Of a DNA stretch of 64,000 nt, positions 36,871-53,452 are shown piece by piece; positions within the stretch are counted from its first letter, which is position 1, and every line of letters starts with the position of its first letter. Source of the DNA: Prochlorococcus sp. AG-409-K04 (GTDB lineage: Bacteria > Cyanobacteriota > Cyanobacteriia > PCC-6307 > Cyanobiaceae); the NCBI GenBank assembly GCA_003215555.1, contig QCKE01000002.1, forward strand, positions 98,959 through 162,958, written 5' to 3'. The notes under the pieces are model-generated. The model saw nothing but the letters and a program-made list of their open reading frames with translations. It did not search any database and had not been told where the DNA came from. A program made the translations under genes and the position numbers.

Positions 36871-39800
36871 ATGAGTAGAAGTGCGATTCAGGTCGCTAAG
36901 ACCGCTACATACCTGCCAGATTTGGTTGAGGTGCAGCGAGCAAGTTTTAAATGGTTTTTAGACAAAGGATTAATAGAGGAACTTGAGAATTTCTCTCCAA
37001 TTACTGATTACACCGGTAAATTAGAACTTCATTTTATTGGTGATGAATACCGCCTTAAACGACCAAGGCATGATGTGGAAGAAGCAAAAAGAAGAGATGC
37101 AACTTTTGCTTCTCAAATGTATGTCACATGTAGGTTAGTTAATAAAGAGACAGGAGAAATTAAAGAGCAAGAAGTGTTTATAGGTGAACTACCTTTGATG
37201 ACTGAAAGAGGAACTTTTATTATTAATGGAGCTGAGAGAGTTATTGTTAATCAAATTGTCAGAAGTCCTGGTGTTTATTTTAAAGATGAGCAAGATAAGA
37301 ATGGTCGAAGGACTTATAATGCCAGTGTAATTCCTAATCGTGGAGCTTGGTTAAAATTTGAGACAGATAAAAATGATCTTCTTCATGTACGTGTAGATAA
37401 AACAAGAAAAATTAATGCCCATGTTCTTATGAGAGCAATGGGACTTTCTGATAACGATGTAATTGATAAATTAAGACACCCTGAATATTATAAGAAGTCA
37501 ATTCAAGCTGCTGATGATGAAGGAATTAGCTCCGAAGATCAAGCCTTGTTAGAGCTTTATAAGAAATTAAGGCCTGGTGAGCCTCCATCTGTTAGTGGAG
37601 GTCAACAACTTCTTCAAAGTAGGTTTTTTGATGCCAAGCGTTATGATCTTGGGAGAGTAGGAAGATATAAGATAAATAAGAAATTGAGACTAACTATTCC
37701 AAGTTCTGTTAGGACATTAACTCATGAAGATGTGCTTTCTACAATTGATTATTTAATTAATTTAGAATTGGATGTTGGAGGAGCAAGTTTAGACGACATT
37801 GATCATTTAGGTAATCGAAGAGTTAGATCAGTTGGAGAATTGCTTCAGAATCAAGTAAGAGTTGGGTTGAATAGATTGGAAAGAATAATTAAAGAAAGAA
37901 TGACTGTTGGAGAAACAGATTCTCTTACTCCTGCTCAATTAGTGAATCCAAAACCTTTAGTTGCAGCTATTAAAGAATTTTTTGGATCTAGTCAATTAAG
38001 TCAATTCATGGATCAAACCAATCCATTGGCAGAATTAACTCATAAGAGGCGTATCTCAGCTTTGGGACCAGGAGGACTTACAAGAGAGAGAGCTGGCTTC
38101 GCTGTTCGAGATATTCATCCTTCGCATTACGGTAGGTTGTGTCCCATTGAAACGCCTGAAGGTCCAAATGCTGGCTTGATTAATTCTCTTGCTACTCATG
38201 CAAGAGTCAATTCTTATGGTTTTATTGAAACACCTTTTTGGAAAGTAGAAGATGGAACGGTTCTGAAAAAAGGTGATCCTATTTATCTTTCTGCAGATTT
38301 AGAAGATGAATGTAGAGTTGCTCCTGGCGATGTTGCGACATCAGAAGATGGCAAAATAATTGCCGATCTGATCCCAGTCCGATATCGTCAAGATTTTGAA
38401 AAAGTTCCCCCTGAACAGGTTGATTATGTTCAATTGTCTCCAGTTCAGGTTATATCAGTAGCAACATCTCTTATCCCTTTCGTGGAGCATGATGATGCAA
38501 ACAGAGCTCTTATGGGTTCTAATATGCAGCGTCAAGCAGTACCGCTTTTGCGACCTGAACGTCCTCTAGTTGGTACTGGTCTAGAAACTCAGGTAGCAAG
38601 AGATTCCGGAATGGTGCCTATCTCCCAAGTTAATGGGACTGTTACTTATGTGGATGCCAATTCTATTGTTGTTACTGATGAAGAAGGCATAGAACACACT
38701 CATCAATTACAGAAATATCAAAGATCAAATCAAGATACTTGTCTCAATCAGCGGCCTATAGTTAGGGATGGAGATAGGGTAATTGTAGGTCAAGTATTGG
38801 CAGATGGATCAGCTTGTGAAGGAGGAGAAATTGCTTTAGGGCAAAACGTGTTAATCGCATATATGCCTTGGGAAGGTTATAACTATGAGGATGCAATTTT
38901 AGTTAGCGAGAGATTAGTTAAAGACGATCTCTATACTTCAGTTCATATAGAAAAATATGAGATTGAAGCACGTCAAACAAAATTAGGCCCTGAAGAGATT
39001 ACTAGAGAAATTCCGAATATTGCTGAAGATACTTTGGGCCATCTTGATGAAATGGGTATTATTCGTGTAGGTGCATTCGTTGAAAGTGGAGATATATTGG
39101 TTGGTAAAGTTACCCCTAAAGGAGAGTCTGACCAGCCTCCAGAAGAAAAGTTATTAAGGGCAATTTTTGGAGAAAAAGCAAGAGATGTTAGAGATAACTC
39201 GTTAAGAGTTCCAAGTACAGAAAAAGGTCGTGTTGTTGACGTTCGCATATACACAAGAGAACAAGGTGATGAATTACCTCCTGGAGCAAACATGGTAGTT
39301 CGTGTATATGTTGCACAGCGACGTAAAATCCAGGTTGGCGATAAGATGGCTGGTCGTCATGGGAATAAAGGAATAATCAGTAGAATTTTGCCTAGAGAGG
39401 ATATGCCTTATCTACCCGATGGGACTCCTGTAGATATTGTCTTAAATCCTCTGGGTGTTCCAAGTCGAATGAATGTGGGACAAGTGTTTGAGCTTTTGAT
39501 GGGATGGGCTTCGGCTAATTTGGGCTGCAGAGTTAAGGTTGTTCCTTTTGATGAAATGTATGGACCGGAAAAGTCTTATGAGACTGTTCAGTTATATTTG
39601 AAAGAGGCTGCTAAACAACCAGGGAAAGAGTGGGTTTATAACAAAGATGATCCTGGTAAGCTTTTATTAAGAGATGGAAGAACTGGAGAACCTTTTGATC
39701 AACCAGTAGCGGTGGGTTATTCACATTTCTTGAAATTGGTTCATTTAGTGGATGATAAAATTCATGCTCGTTCTACAGGGCCTTACTCTTTAGTAACTCA

Positions 39801-40161
39801 ACAGCCTCTTGGTGGCAAAGCTCAGCAAGGAGGACAGCGTTTAGGAGAAATGGAGGTTTGGGCGCTTGAAGCTTATGGAGCGGCTTATACATTGCAAGAA
39901 TTGCTAACAGTAAAATCAGATGATATGCAAGGTAGAAATGAGGCTTTAAATGCAATAGTCAAAGGGAAGCCAATACCTAGGCCTGGAACTCCCGAATCAT
40001 TTAAAGTATTGATGAGAGAACTTCAGTCTTTAGGTTTAGATATAGGTGTTTATACAGATGAAGGAAAAGAAGTTGATTTAATGCAAGATGTAAACCCTAG
40101 AAGAAGTACTCCGAGTAGGCCAACATATGAATCTTTAGGTTCTGATTACCAAGAGGATTAA
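36871..40161 (+). CDS. rpoB: RNA polymerase beta subunit
   Basis: Catalytic-side subunit of RNA polymerase. At 1096 aa it has the cyanobacterial length. Visible blocks include [26 protein letters not shown], the rifampicin-region [67 protein letters not shown], and the C-terminal clamp with [19 protein letters not shown]. The rif-region residues look wild type. rpoC1 follows after 48 nt and rpoC2 after that; all three are co-oriented and surely one operon. Confidence 0.98.
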   Translation: MSRSAIQVAKTATYLPDLVEVQRASFKWFLDKGLIEELENFSPITDYTGKLELHFIGDEYRLKRPRHDVEEAKRRDATFASQMYVTCRLVNKETGEIKEQEVFIGELPLMTERGTFIINGAERVIVNQIVRSPGVYFKDEQDKNGRRTYNASVIPNRGAWLKFETDKNDLLHVRVDKTRKINAHVLMRAMGLSDNDVIDKLRHPEYYKKSIQAADDEGISSEDQALLELYKKLRPGEPPSVSGGQQLLQSRFFDAKRYDLGRVGRYKINKKLRLTIPSSVRTLTHEDVLSTIDYLINLELDVGGASLDDIDHLGNRRVRSVGELLQNQVRVGLNRLERIIKERMTVGETDSLTPAQLVNPKPLVAAIKEFFGSSQLSQFMDQTNPLAELTHKRRISALGPGGLTRERAGFAVRDIHPSHYGRLCPIETPEGPNAGLINSLATHARVNSYGFIETPFWKVEDGTVLKKGDPIYLSADLEDECRVAPGDVATSEDGKIIADLIPVRYRQDFEKVPPEQVDYVQLSPVQVISVATSLIPFVEHDDANRALMGSNMQRQAVPLLRPERPLVGTGLETQVARDSGMVPISQVNGTVTYVDANSIVVTDEEGIEHTHQLQKYQRSNQDTCLNQRPIVRDGDRVIVGQVLADGSACEGGEIALGQNVLIAYMPWEGYNYEDAILVSERLVKDDLYTSVHIEKYEIEARQTKLGPEEITREIPNIAEDTLGHLDEMGIIRVGAFVESGDILVGKVTPKGESDQPPEEKLLRAIFGEKARDVRDNSLRVPSTEKGRVVDVRIYTREQGDELPPGANMVVRVYVAQRRKIQVGDKMAGRHGNKGIISRILPREDMPYLPDGTPVDIVLNPLGVPSRMNVGQVFELLMGWASANLGCRVKVVPFDEMYGPEKSYETVQLYLKEAAKQPGKEWVYNKDDPGKLLLRDGRTGEPFDQPVAVGYSHFLKLVHLVDDKIHARSTGPYSLVTQQPLGGKAQQGGQRLGEMEVWALEAYGAAYTLQELLTVKSDDMQGRNEALNAIVKGKPIPRPGTPESFKVLMRELQSLGLDIGVYTDEGKEVDLMQDVNPRRSTPSRPTYESLGSDYQED

Positions 40162-40191
40162 CAGTTAATTCTTTTTCTTTTTTGTCTTTAA

Positions 40192-42114
<1,923 letters not shown>

Positions 42115-42152
42115 ATTTTTCTTCTCTTTCTCTTTTTTCCACTACTAGATAG

Positions 42153-46268
<4,116 letters not shown>

Positions 46269-46289
46269 AATTAACCTTATAATTATTAA

Positions 46290-46463
<174 letters not shown>

Positions 46464-46474
46464 TTTCTTAAATA

Positions 46475-47521
46475 TTGGAAAATAATAATGTTCAGTTACT
46501 TGGGTTAGGAGAAAGCGAGCTTGAACAATTTGCTATAGATTCTGGTCAACCCTCATTTAGGGGAAGACAACTTTATCAATGGCTGTATAAACGAGGCATT
46601 ACTGATATTGATGAAGTTACTGTATTGCCAAAGAATTGGAGAGATTCTCTAATTAAGCAAGGTATAACAGTTGGCACTTTAACTGAGAAGGATCGATGGG
46701 TTGCTGAAGATGGCACTATTAAGTTGTTGCTTGCGACAGTTGATGGAGAGTTGATTGAAACTGTTGGGATACCGACTTCGCAACGTTTAACAATTTGTAT
46801 TTCAAGTCAAATTGGATGTTCAATGGCCTGTAGATTTTGCGCAACTGGTAAAGGAGGGTTACAACGTTCATTAAAAGTCAATGAAATTGTGGCTCAATTT
46901 TTTGCGATAAAGAATGTCTTTGGCAAGACTCCTTCTCACATTGTCTTCATGGGTATGGGAGAACCCCTTTTAAACATAAAGGCAGTTTTGTCCTCAATTA
47001 GATGTTTTAATCAAGATTTGCATATTGGTCAACGAAGAATAACTGTCAGTACGGTAGGTGTTTTGAAATCACTTCCAATTCTTGCTGAGTCAGCACTAAA
47101 ATATCTTGGCTCAGTGCAGTTTACATTGGCTGTAAGCTTGCATGCTCCTAATCAAAATTTACGCGAGTTGCTAATACCTTCGGCAAAACAATATCATTTA
47201 AACACCTTATTAAATGATTGTCGACATTATATAGATATAACTGGAAGAAGAGTAAGTTTTGAATATATCTTATTGGGAGATGTCAATGATCAAAATGAAC
47301 ATGCAGAAGAATTAGCTGATCTTGTTGCAGGATTTCAGAGTCATATTAATTTAATTGCCTATAATCCTATAGAAGAAGAGACTTTCAAGCGTCCGAGCCT
47401 TAATCGCATTTATGCTTTTATGGATATATTAAAAAGACGTGGTGTTACAGTGACCTTTCGCAAGAGTCGAGGTTTGGATAAGAATGCAGCATGCGGACAG
47501 CTTCGTCATATTCAACCCTAA
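46475..47521 (+). CDS. rlmN: 23S rRNA/tRNA (adenine-C2) methyltransferase RlmN
   Basis: Radical SAM enzyme that makes m2A2503 in 23S rRNA and m2A37 in some tRNAs. The 348-aa chain has the N-terminal helical domain ([14 protein letters not shown]), the cluster motif [19 protein letters not shown] near 115, [10 protein letters not shown], and the C-terminal methyl-carrying Cys in KNAACGQLR. It starts at TTG, because the only in-frame alternative upstream is closed by a TAA just before it. It follows hli by 11 nt. Confidence 0.95.
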   Translation: MENNNVQLLGLGESELEQFAIDSGQPSFRGRQLYQWLYKRGITDIDEVTVLPKNWRDSLIKQGITVGTLTEKDRWVAEDGTIKLLLATVDGELIETVGIPTSQRLTICISSQIGCSMACRFCATGKGGLQRSLKVNEIVAQFFAIKNVFGKTPSHIVFMGMGEPLLNIKAVLSSIRCFNQDLHIGQRRITVSTVGVLKSLPILAESALKYLGSVQFTLAVSLHAPNQNLRELLIPSAKQYHLNTLLNDCRHYIDITGRRVSFEYILLGDVNDQNEHAEELADLVAGFQSHINLIAYNPIEEETFKRPSLNRIYAFMDILKRRGVTVTFRKSRGLDKNAACGQLRHIQP

Positions 47522-47572
47522 TTAATGAAGAAGACGTTTAAATAGAAGAGTGAGTTAAAAGTTAATTATTGC

Positions 47573-49336
47573 ATGGCATTTGTAGATTGGATTATTTTAT
47601 CTTGCTATTTGTTTTTTTCAGTAGTAGTGGGTGTTTATTTAGCAAGACGGAATAGCAATGAAGATGATTATTTTGTTGCTGGTCGTAATTTGACAGGATG
47701 GCTTGCAGGGGCTTCTATGGCTGCAACCACTTTTTCGATTGACACCCCACTTTATGTGGCGGGTCTTATTGGTACACGAGGTTTGGCTGGTAATTGGGAG
47801 TGGTGGAGTTTTGGGTTGGCACATGTTGCTATGACTGTTATTTTTGCACCAATGTGGAGACGTAGTGGTGTATTGACTGATGCTGCTTTTACGGAATTGC
47901 GATATGGAGGGGCTGCTGCAGCTTATTTGAGAGGAATTAAAGCATTTTTACTTGCAGTCCCTATTAACTGTATAGGCATTGGTTATGCTTTTTTGGCTAT
48001 GCGTAAGGTCTCAGAAGCTCTTGGAATTGTAGATGGTCATCAAATATTTGGATATTTCACAGACACCTTGTTGCTACTTTCCTTGGTTGCTTTCTTTATG
48101 CTCTTGTATACATCTTTAGGTGGGTTATGGGCAGTTGTATTCAATGATTTTATTCAATTATGTTTGGCTCTTGTTGGAGCATTTGCCCTAGCGTTTACTG
48201 TTGTTCATGCCTCAGGTGGTATGTCACAATTGCTTTTCAAAATAAAAGATTTGGATAGGCCTGAATTATTGTCGATATTTCCTTGGTTATGGAATAAAGA
48301 TGGTTTTGAATGGATAGGCAAAGCAGGAATTAGCTCAGCAACTTTTTTTGCATTTCTCTCTTTGCAATGGTGGAGTTTTAGACGAAGTGATGGTGGAGGA
48401 GAATTTGTCCAACGCTTGTTAGCAACAAAAAATGAACAACAAGCTACAAAAGCCGGATGGGTTTTTCTTATTATCAATTATGTTTTACGGAGTTGGTTAT
48501 GGATTATTGTTGGCCTGGCTGCATTAATTCTTCTTCCTGATCAACAAGATTGGGAGCTAAGTTATCCACTTCTGGCTGTTAGATATCTCCCGCCAGTAGT
48601 CTTAGGAATAGTAGTGGTTTCGTTGATAGCGGCATTTATGAGTACTGTTAGTACATCATTGAATTGGGGTGCGAGTTATTTAACTCATGATCTTTATAAA
48701 CGTTTTGTTAGGCCTCAAGCAACTCAGAAGGAGTTGATTTTTGTAGGGCAATTAACGTGTTTATTGCTTTTGATCATAGGAATTTTTACGGCCTTAATTA
48801 GTGACAATATTGGTTCAATATTTAGACTTGTTATCGCCATAGGTACTGGTCCAGGAGTTGTACTTGTGCTGCGATGGTTTTGGTGGCGAATTAATGCAAT
48901 TGCTGAATTAGCAGCTATGTTGAGTGGCTTTTTTATTGGATTACTAACGTCTGTTGTACCTGTTATTCGGATAGAGGATTATGGGATGAAATTGCTTGTT
49001 ACTACATCCCTTACTGCAATTGTTTGGTTGATTGTCTTGGTGTTAACTCCACCTGAATCAGATGAAGTCTTAGAGAAATTTGTTCGTTCTGTGAACCCTC
49101 CAGGACCTGGTTGGAAGGTTTTAAGAGAACGTTGTGGAATTGTTCCATTCCATACATTGCAGAATTTAATATTCCAGTTCTGTTTAAGTGCCGGTATTTT
49201 ATTTGGATTGATATTTGCATGTGGGGGTTTTTTACTACATATGGAAAGAAGCGGCTGGATAGGTTTGGTTATCTCAGTGTTGTGTATTGTTGGGGTCAGA
49301 AAAAATGCGATTTCGAAATGTTTTTCATTGCATTGA
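47573..49336 (+). CDS. Sodium:solute symporter family protein
   Basis: A 587-aa integral membrane protein with about 13 hydrophobic helices. The start DWIILSCYLFFSVVVGVYLARRNSNEDDYFVAGRNLTGWLAGASMAATTFS is the SSS-family signature, and GISSATFFAFLSLQWWSFRRSDGGGEFVQRLLATK is a conserved cytoplasmic loop and helix. Family members import sugars, amino acids, carboxylates or urea with Na+, but the sequence does not identify the substrate. It has no adjacent binding-protein or regulator gene. Confidence 0.88.
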   Translation: MAFVDWIILSCYLFFSVVVGVYLARRNSNEDDYFVAGRNLTGWLAGASMAATTFSIDTPLYVAGLIGTRGLAGNWEWWSFGLAHVAMTVIFAPMWRRSGVLTDAAFTELRYGGAAAAYLRGIKAFLLAVPINCIGIGYAFLAMRKVSEALGIVDGHQIFGYFTDTLLLLSLVAFFMLLYTSLGGLWAVVFNDFIQLCLALVGAFALAFTVVHASGGMSQLLFKIKDLDRPELLSIFPWLWNKDGFEWIGKAGISSATFFAFLSLQWWSFRRSDGGGEFVQRLLATKNEQQATKAGWVFLIINYVLRSWLWIIVGLAALILLPDQQDWELSYPLLAVRYLPPVVLGIVVVSLIAAFMSTVSTSLNWGASYLTHDLYKRFVRPQATQKELIFVGQLTCLLLLIIGIFTALISDNIGSIFRLVIAIGTGPGVVLVLRWFWWRINAIAELAAMLSGFFIGLLTSVVPVIRIEDYGMKLLVTTSLTAIVWLIVLVLTPPESDEVLEKFVRSVNPPGPGWKVLRERCGIVPFHTLQNLIFQFCLSAGILFGLIFACGGFLLHMERSGWIGLVISVLCIVGVRKNAISKCFSLH

Positions 49337-49386
49337 GGTTTAAATTTTCTGAATGTGCATCAAAATGAAAAAAAGATTATTTTCTC

Positions 49387-49512
49387 TTGAGCTATCTCCG
49401 TACTACGATTTTACCTTTAATAATTGTTATTCTCTTTGGATTTGCTTTAATTGCAGTGACTGCTCGTATTTGGCTTCCAGGAGATATGCTTGCTCCTGCT
49501 CCACTTAGTTAA
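49387..49512 (+). CDS. 41-residue single-helix membrane protein
   Basis: A very short ORF in the gap after the symporter. It starts at TTG (an in-frame TGA closes the frame 7 codons upstream) and encodes a positively charged start SYLRTT, one hydrophobic helix (ILPLIIVILFGFALIAV), then TARIWLPGDMLAPAPLS. The ending is well formed and not random, and it resembles a small conserved picocyanobacterial protein I have seen without a function. It sits 50 nt after the symporter and 33 nt before the HEAT-repeat gene, on the same strand. No photosystem subunit assignment fits. Confidence 0.6.
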   Translation: MSYLRTTILPLIIVILFGFALIAVTARIWLPGDMLAPAPLS

Positions 49513-49545
49513 TCATAAATCACTTCTTCTGGCTAAAATCCTTAT

Positions 49546-50355
49546 ATGAAAGAAGAGATCTTTAATTCAACTAACGAAGGACTGCAAAGTCTTGCGATAG
49601 ATCCTGATGTTCTTGCTAAAGAATTAGAGGCTGAACTGCAGGGGGATCCTTTAGATGAAATTGATGTTCAAGGAAGTAAGGCTGATAAAACGAAAATTTT
49701 AAATGAATGTCAATTGGGCTTAAAATGGCTAGAGCAAGTCCATGAAGAGCGTTTGCAAGGTCTTAGAGTCTTTTGCGAACATCGAGATTCACGGGCAATT
49801 CCTTTATTAATTCCTTTATTATCAGAACCTTCTCCAGTGGAGAGGATGAGTGCAGTATATGCATTAGGAAGGAATCCCTCACCTTTAGCTATTGATAAGC
49901 TTGTAGAGCTTTTAGAGACTGATGGAAATGCTTATGTAAGAAAAGCTGCTGCATGGAGTTTAGCGAATTATTCTAATTCTCCAGTTATGGAACCACTTAT
50001 TAGAGCTTTACACCAGGATGTTGCTGCAGTTCGTCTTTGGGCGGCAAGCTCTTTGGCTGAAGTAGGTTCTATTTCTCCAGACAAATCAGAGATTGTCGTT
50101 TCAGAACTCCTTCTTAGTTTACGAATTGATCAAGAACCTCTTGTAAGGAGTAATTGCATTTGGTCACTTGGCCGTTTATATGAGAATTTACGTGAATCCC
50201 TTAGATCAGAATTAACAGATGGCTTGTTTTGTATTTTGTTGAACGATGTAGAACCTTCTGTCAGGGATGAAGCGAAAATTGTTTTGGATCAGATTAAGGA
50301 TAACAAGGTTGCAAGTCGACTGAAAAACTTGCTGGATAAGGGAGTTTTGTTTTGA
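49546..50355 (+). CDS. HEAT-repeat protein
   Basis: A 269-aa helical-repeat protein. About five HEAT/PBS-lyase-like units begin near residue 80: SRAIPLLIPLLSEPSPVERMSAVYALG, PLAIDKLVELLETDGNAYVRKAAAWSLA, SPVMEPLIRALHQDVAAVRLWAASSLAEVG and so on. The N-terminal 70 residues are acidic and less regular. Related repeats are found in phycobilin lyases (CpcE/CpcF type), but no catalytic or cofactor site is seen, and a general scaffold role is equally likely. It precedes the DUF2997-Ycf35-ferredoxin cluster by 87 nt. Confidence 0.82.
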   Translation: MKEEIFNSTNEGLQSLAIDPDVLAKELEAELQGDPLDEIDVQGSKADKTKILNECQLGLKWLEQVHEERLQGLRVFCEHRDSRAIPLLIPLLSEPSPVERMSAVYALGRNPSPLAIDKLVELLETDGNAYVRKAAAWSLANYSNSPVMEPLIRALHQDVAAVRLWAASSLAEVGSISPDKSEIVVSELLLSLRIDQEPLVRSNCIWSLGRLYENLRESLRSELTDGLFCILLNDVEPSVRDEAKIVLDQIKDNKVASRLKNLLDKGVLF

Positions 50356-50441
50356 AATGAATTCTTAATGTTTCCTTGTATCAATTGTGGTTACTATTTG
50401 GCCTGGTTTTATATATCATTTAGTTCATTTAAATTTCTTTG

Positions 50442-50651
50442 ATGCCTCAACGCACTTTACGATTCAAAATTCGTCAAGATGGTTTAGTTGAGGAAACTGT
50501 CGAAGGAATACTTGGTCAGAACTGTTTACAGCTCACTGAGAAGCTCGAATCTGCTTTGGGACGTGTTGAGCGTAAAGAGTTAACTGCTGAGGCTTATGAG
50601 TCTCCAAAAGATCAAGTTCAGCTAATACCGGAACAAATTCAAGTTTTTTAA
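50442..50651 (+). CDS. DUF2997 family protein
   Basis: A 69-aa protein with the DUF2997 layout: a beta hairpin RTLRFKIRQDGLVEETVEGILGQNC and a helix LTEKLESALGRVERKEL, ending in a short acidic stretch. There is no cofactor motif. I prefer the ATG to a TTG three bases upstream. It ends directly at the start of the Ycf35 gene (stop codon immediately before the ATG), a tight arrangement that implies coupled translation. Function unknown; the family is found almost only beside ycf35. Confidence 0.85.
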   Translation: MPQRTLRFKIRQDGLVEETVEGILGQNCLQLTEKLESALGRVERKELTAEAYESPKDQVQLIPEQIQVF

Positions 50652-51044
50652 ATGTCTCATTTCAGCACAATTAAAACCCAACTAAAGAAGAAAGAACCCT
50701 TGCTTCAAGCCTTAATAAATCTGGGCTATGTGCCTCAAGAAGGGCAAATGAATATCCGTGGATATCGAGGACAAACTGTGCAGGCCGAAATGGCTGTCAA
50801 AATTCCAGAAAGTGGTGATATAGGATTTAGATGGAATGTAAATACAAAAGCCTATGAGTTAGTTACAGATCTCGACCTGTGGCAACAAAATATACCTGTT
50901 GAGCGATTTTTGTCTAAGGTGACTCAACAATATGCTCTTAATACTGTTCTTTCTGCAACTGCAGACGAAGGCTATCAAGTATCTGAAAGAAAAAACAATC
51001 TTGATGGATCTATTGAATTGGTTGTAACACGTTGGGATCCTTGA
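50652..51044 (+). CDS. ycf35: Ycf35 / DUF1257 family protein
   Basis: A 130-aa product homologous to the plastid-encoded Ycf35 of algae. Signature stretches are MSHFSTIKTQLKKKEPLLQALINLGY, the VQAEMAVKI strand, DIGFRWNVNTKAYELVTDL and YALNTVLSATADEGYQVSERKN. It is predominantly beta with no known catalytic residues. It directly follows the DUF2997 gene and is followed by a ferredoxin after 4 nt, the same triplet order as in other cyanobacteria. Function is unknown. Confidence 0.88.
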   Translation: MSHFSTIKTQLKKKEPLLQALINLGYVPQEGQMNIRGYRGQTVQAEMAVKIPESGDIGFRWNVNTKAYELVTDLDLWQQNIPVERFLSKVTQQYALNTVLSATADEGYQVSERKNNLDGSIELVVTRWDP

Positions 51045-51048
51045 TTTT

Positions 51049-51408
51049 TTGAATAAAAATCCTTTTTTAGCTTTTGAAGCAAAGGCTTTAGATGAAAATA
51101 GGCCTAATGGTAGAGAACCTTTATTAGGAGGTAAATTACGTTCAAAAGCTGTATGGGTAGATGAATCTTTGTGTATTGGATGTACCTATTGTAGTTGTGT
51201 GGCAACTAATACATTTGCTATGGAGAAAGATAATGGCAGAGCAAGAGCTATTCGTCAGGATGGAGATTCTTCAGAATTGATTCAAGAAGCAATAGATACT
51301 TGTCCTGTCAATTGTATTGAATGGGTCAGATTTGAAGAATTGGAGAATTTGCGTTTGAAATTAGAATCCACTCCTATTAGACCTCTCGGGTTGCCACCTT
51401 TAAGGTGA
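51049..51408 (+). CDS. Ferredoxin with one visible 4Fe-4S site
   Basis: A 119-aa ferredoxin-like protein. The cluster motif CIGCTYC followed by SCVATNTFAM and the distal TCPVNCIEW give the four-Cys set of a 4Fe-4S bacterial-type ferredoxin fold; one cluster is expected. N- and C-terminal extensions of about 40 and 25 residues lack further Cys. The start is TTG, 4 nt after the Ycf35 stop. The neighbourhood (DUF2997, Ycf35, then an aldo/keto reductase 9 nt further) suggests it feeds electrons to a local partner, but which one is inference. Confidence 0.85.
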   Translation: MNKNPFLAFEAKALDENRPNGREPLLGGKLRSKAVWVDESLCIGCTYCSCVATNTFAMEKDNGRARAIRQDGDSSELIQEAIDTCPVNCIEWVRFEELENLRLKLESTPIRPLGLPPLR

Positions 51409-51417
51409 AACTAACTG

Positions 51418-52653
51418 GTGGAAGAAAATATGATTAGTATGCAACCATGTTTTTCAAATTTACCTACACGTCGTTTTGGACGTACTGAGATTAATATTCC
51501 TGTTTTATCAATTGGTGGAATGCGTTTTCAGCATAGTTGGAGTGAAGTTGAGATGCAGGCAGTGCCCAAAGATAATCAGAAAAATTTAGAGAAAATACTT
51601 AAATTTTCTGTGGCCAGTGGTCTTCATCATATTGAGACAGCTAGACATTACGGCACTTCTGAGAATCAACTTGGTTGCGCACTCAAAACTATATCTGATT
51701 CTCAACGAATTCTTCAAACTAAAGTTCCCCCTAGAGATGATCCTGAGCTTTTTGAACAGGAACTTGAGCAAAGTTTCTCGAAATTACAATGTAAGAAACT
51801 GAATCTTCTTGCTATACATGGGATTAATTTACCTGAACATTTAGATCAAACTATTCGTCCTGGTGGATGCCTGGAAGTTGTTCGGAGATGGCAACACAAT
51901 GGCCTGATTGATTTTGTTGGTTTCTCGACTCATGGACCTACGGATTTAATTGTTCAGGCTATTCAGACCAACTTGTTTGATTATGTGAATCTTCACTGGT
52001 ATTTTATTTTCCAAGAAAATGAACCTGCCTTAGAAGCTGCTAAGAATTTTGATCTAGGTGTTTTTATTATTAGTCCTACTGATAAAGGAGGTCATTTACA
52101 TACACCTTCAACGAAACTTATGGAACTATGTTCACCCCTTCATCCAATTGTGTTTAACGACTTATTTTGTCTCAGTGATCCAAGAGTTCATACCATAAGT
52201 CTCGGTGCATCTAATATTGAGGATTTTTCTTTACATTTTGATGCGTTGGGCTTGTTATCAAAGGCTAATCATATGTTGCCAATTATTAAAGAACGCCTCG
52301 TATCATCCGCTAAAGACTCATTAGGAGAATATTGGCTAAATACTTGGAAAGTTGGATTACCAACGTGGGAAAACACTCCTGGCAAAATAAACATTCGCGT
52401 TTTGATGTGGTTATACAATCTTTACAAAGCTTGGGGGATGACTTCTTATGTTCAAGCGAGATATAGTTTGTTAGGTAGTGGTGGTCATTGGTTCCCAGGA
52501 GAGAATGCTGATTGCGTTGATTCTGAAGTAAGTTCCCATGCTATAGAGTTGTCACTTAAACTTAGTCCATGGACTGATCAAATTATAGATAGATTACGTG
52601 AGCTGAGAGATACATTTAAAGGAGAATCTTTGCAGAGACTTTCTAATACTTAG
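51418..52653 (+). CDS. Aldo/keto reductase-like protein
   Basis: A 411-aa protein of the aldo/keto reductase fold with a C-terminal extension. RRFGRTEINIPVLSIGGMRFQ opens the barrel; HIETARHYGTSENQLG holds the active-site Tyr, with Glu where many relatives have Asp; QTKVPP carries the Lys and LAIHGIN the His. FVGFSTHG follows. The last ~130 residues include LMWLYNLYKAWGMTSYVQARYSLLGSGGHWFPG, common to cyanobacterial members, with only one Cys, so the C-terminal ferredoxin domain of some relatives is not present. The start is GTG; an ATG four codons downstream has a better ribosome site. It is probably co-transcribed with the ferredoxin. Confidence 0.85.
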   Translation: MEENMISMQPCFSNLPTRRFGRTEINIPVLSIGGMRFQHSWSEVEMQAVPKDNQKNLEKILKFSVASGLHHIETARHYGTSENQLGCALKTISDSQRILQTKVPPRDDPELFEQELEQSFSKLQCKKLNLLAIHGINLPEHLDQTIRPGGCLEVVRRWQHNGLIDFVGFSTHGPTDLIVQAIQTNLFDYVNLHWYFIFQENEPALEAAKNFDLGVFIISPTDKGGHLHTPSTKLMELCSPLHPIVFNDLFCLSDPRVHTISLGASNIEDFSLHFDALGLLSKANHMLPIIKERLVSSAKDSLGEYWLNTWKVGLPTWENTPGKINIRVLMWLYNLYKAWGMTSYVQARYSLLGSGGHWFPGENADCVDSEVSSHAIELSLKLSPWTDQIIDRLRELRDTFKGESLQRLSNT

Positions 52654-53393
52654 ATGATCAACGGTTTTTTAGATGGTGTCCCTACAGATCTTGGGAATTT
52701 GTTAGGACATTCACCAATTTTCGAGATATAGATAGCATTTCTGACACCTCGATTGTCAGGCAATTCAAAATGTGCAACTTTTTTGATATTTGCATTAAGA
52801 AGAGGAACTATTTGCTTCAATTTTGCGCTGTCATTTTTTGACCATTTCCCTTTATAAAGTACTGCTTCCCCTCCTTGAGATAAGAGAGGAATCAAGTATT
52901 CGACTAATACAGGTGCAGAAGCGACTGCTCTTGCTATCGCAATATTATATTTACCCCTAAACGTAAGATTTTGTCCTGTTAGTTCTATTCTTTCTGTGCG
53001 AATATTAATTTTATTTGTTAGATCAAGACTTCTTACTATGCTTTTTAAAGCGGAGGTTTTCTTGTGAATGGAATCAACCAATGTTATGGAAGTATTGGGA
53101 AGAGCTATAGCAAGAGCTAAACCTGGTAAGCCACATCCAGTTCCTACATCAATGATGTTATGTTTAGGTGATTGATTATTTATTGCCTCTTGAAAGGGCC
53201 AAAGACTATCTAGGATCTGTGATATCCAGAAATCATTTCCCCCGCTAAGTTTTGTTAGATTTGTTTTTTTATTTGCTTCTTGCAGTAGCTCTTGCAGATG
53301 ATTGAGTTGTTGGAATTGCTTTTCAGATGGTATCCAACGTAGTAATTCCCAGATGTGATTTAGCTCATCTTTTAATAGAGTATTAATAGGCAT
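52650..53393 (-). CDS. rsmG: 16S rRNA (guanine-527 N7) methyltransferase
   Basis: SAM-dependent enzyme (GidB) that makes m7G527 in 16S rRNA. The 247-aa chain has HLQELLQEANKKTNLTKLSG at the start, the SAM loop IIDVGTGCGLPGLALAIALPN, the DSIHKKTSALKSIVRSLDL acidic strand, and ARAVASAPVLVEYLIPLL. Its last bases overlap the aldo/keto reductase stop by 4 nt (convergent). It is divergent from the J-domain gene across 59 bp. Confidence 0.94.
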   Translation of the reverse strand: MPINTLLKDELNHIWELLRWIPSEKQFQQLNHLQELLQEANKKTNLTKLSGGNDFWISQILDSLWPFQEAINNQSPKHNIIDVGTGCGLPGLALAIALPNTSITLVDSIHKKTSALKSIVRSLDLTNKINIRTERIELTGQNLTFRGKYNIAIARAVASAPVLVEYLIPLLSQGGEAVLYKGKWSKNDSAKLKQIVPLLNANIKKVAHFELPDNRGVRNAIYISKIGECPNKFPRSVGTPSKKPLII

Positions 53394-53452
53394 GTTGAAA
53401 GTTTTTTTGTTTAGAATTTATGAGATTGAACTTTAAAACTTCGTAAGTTTAG

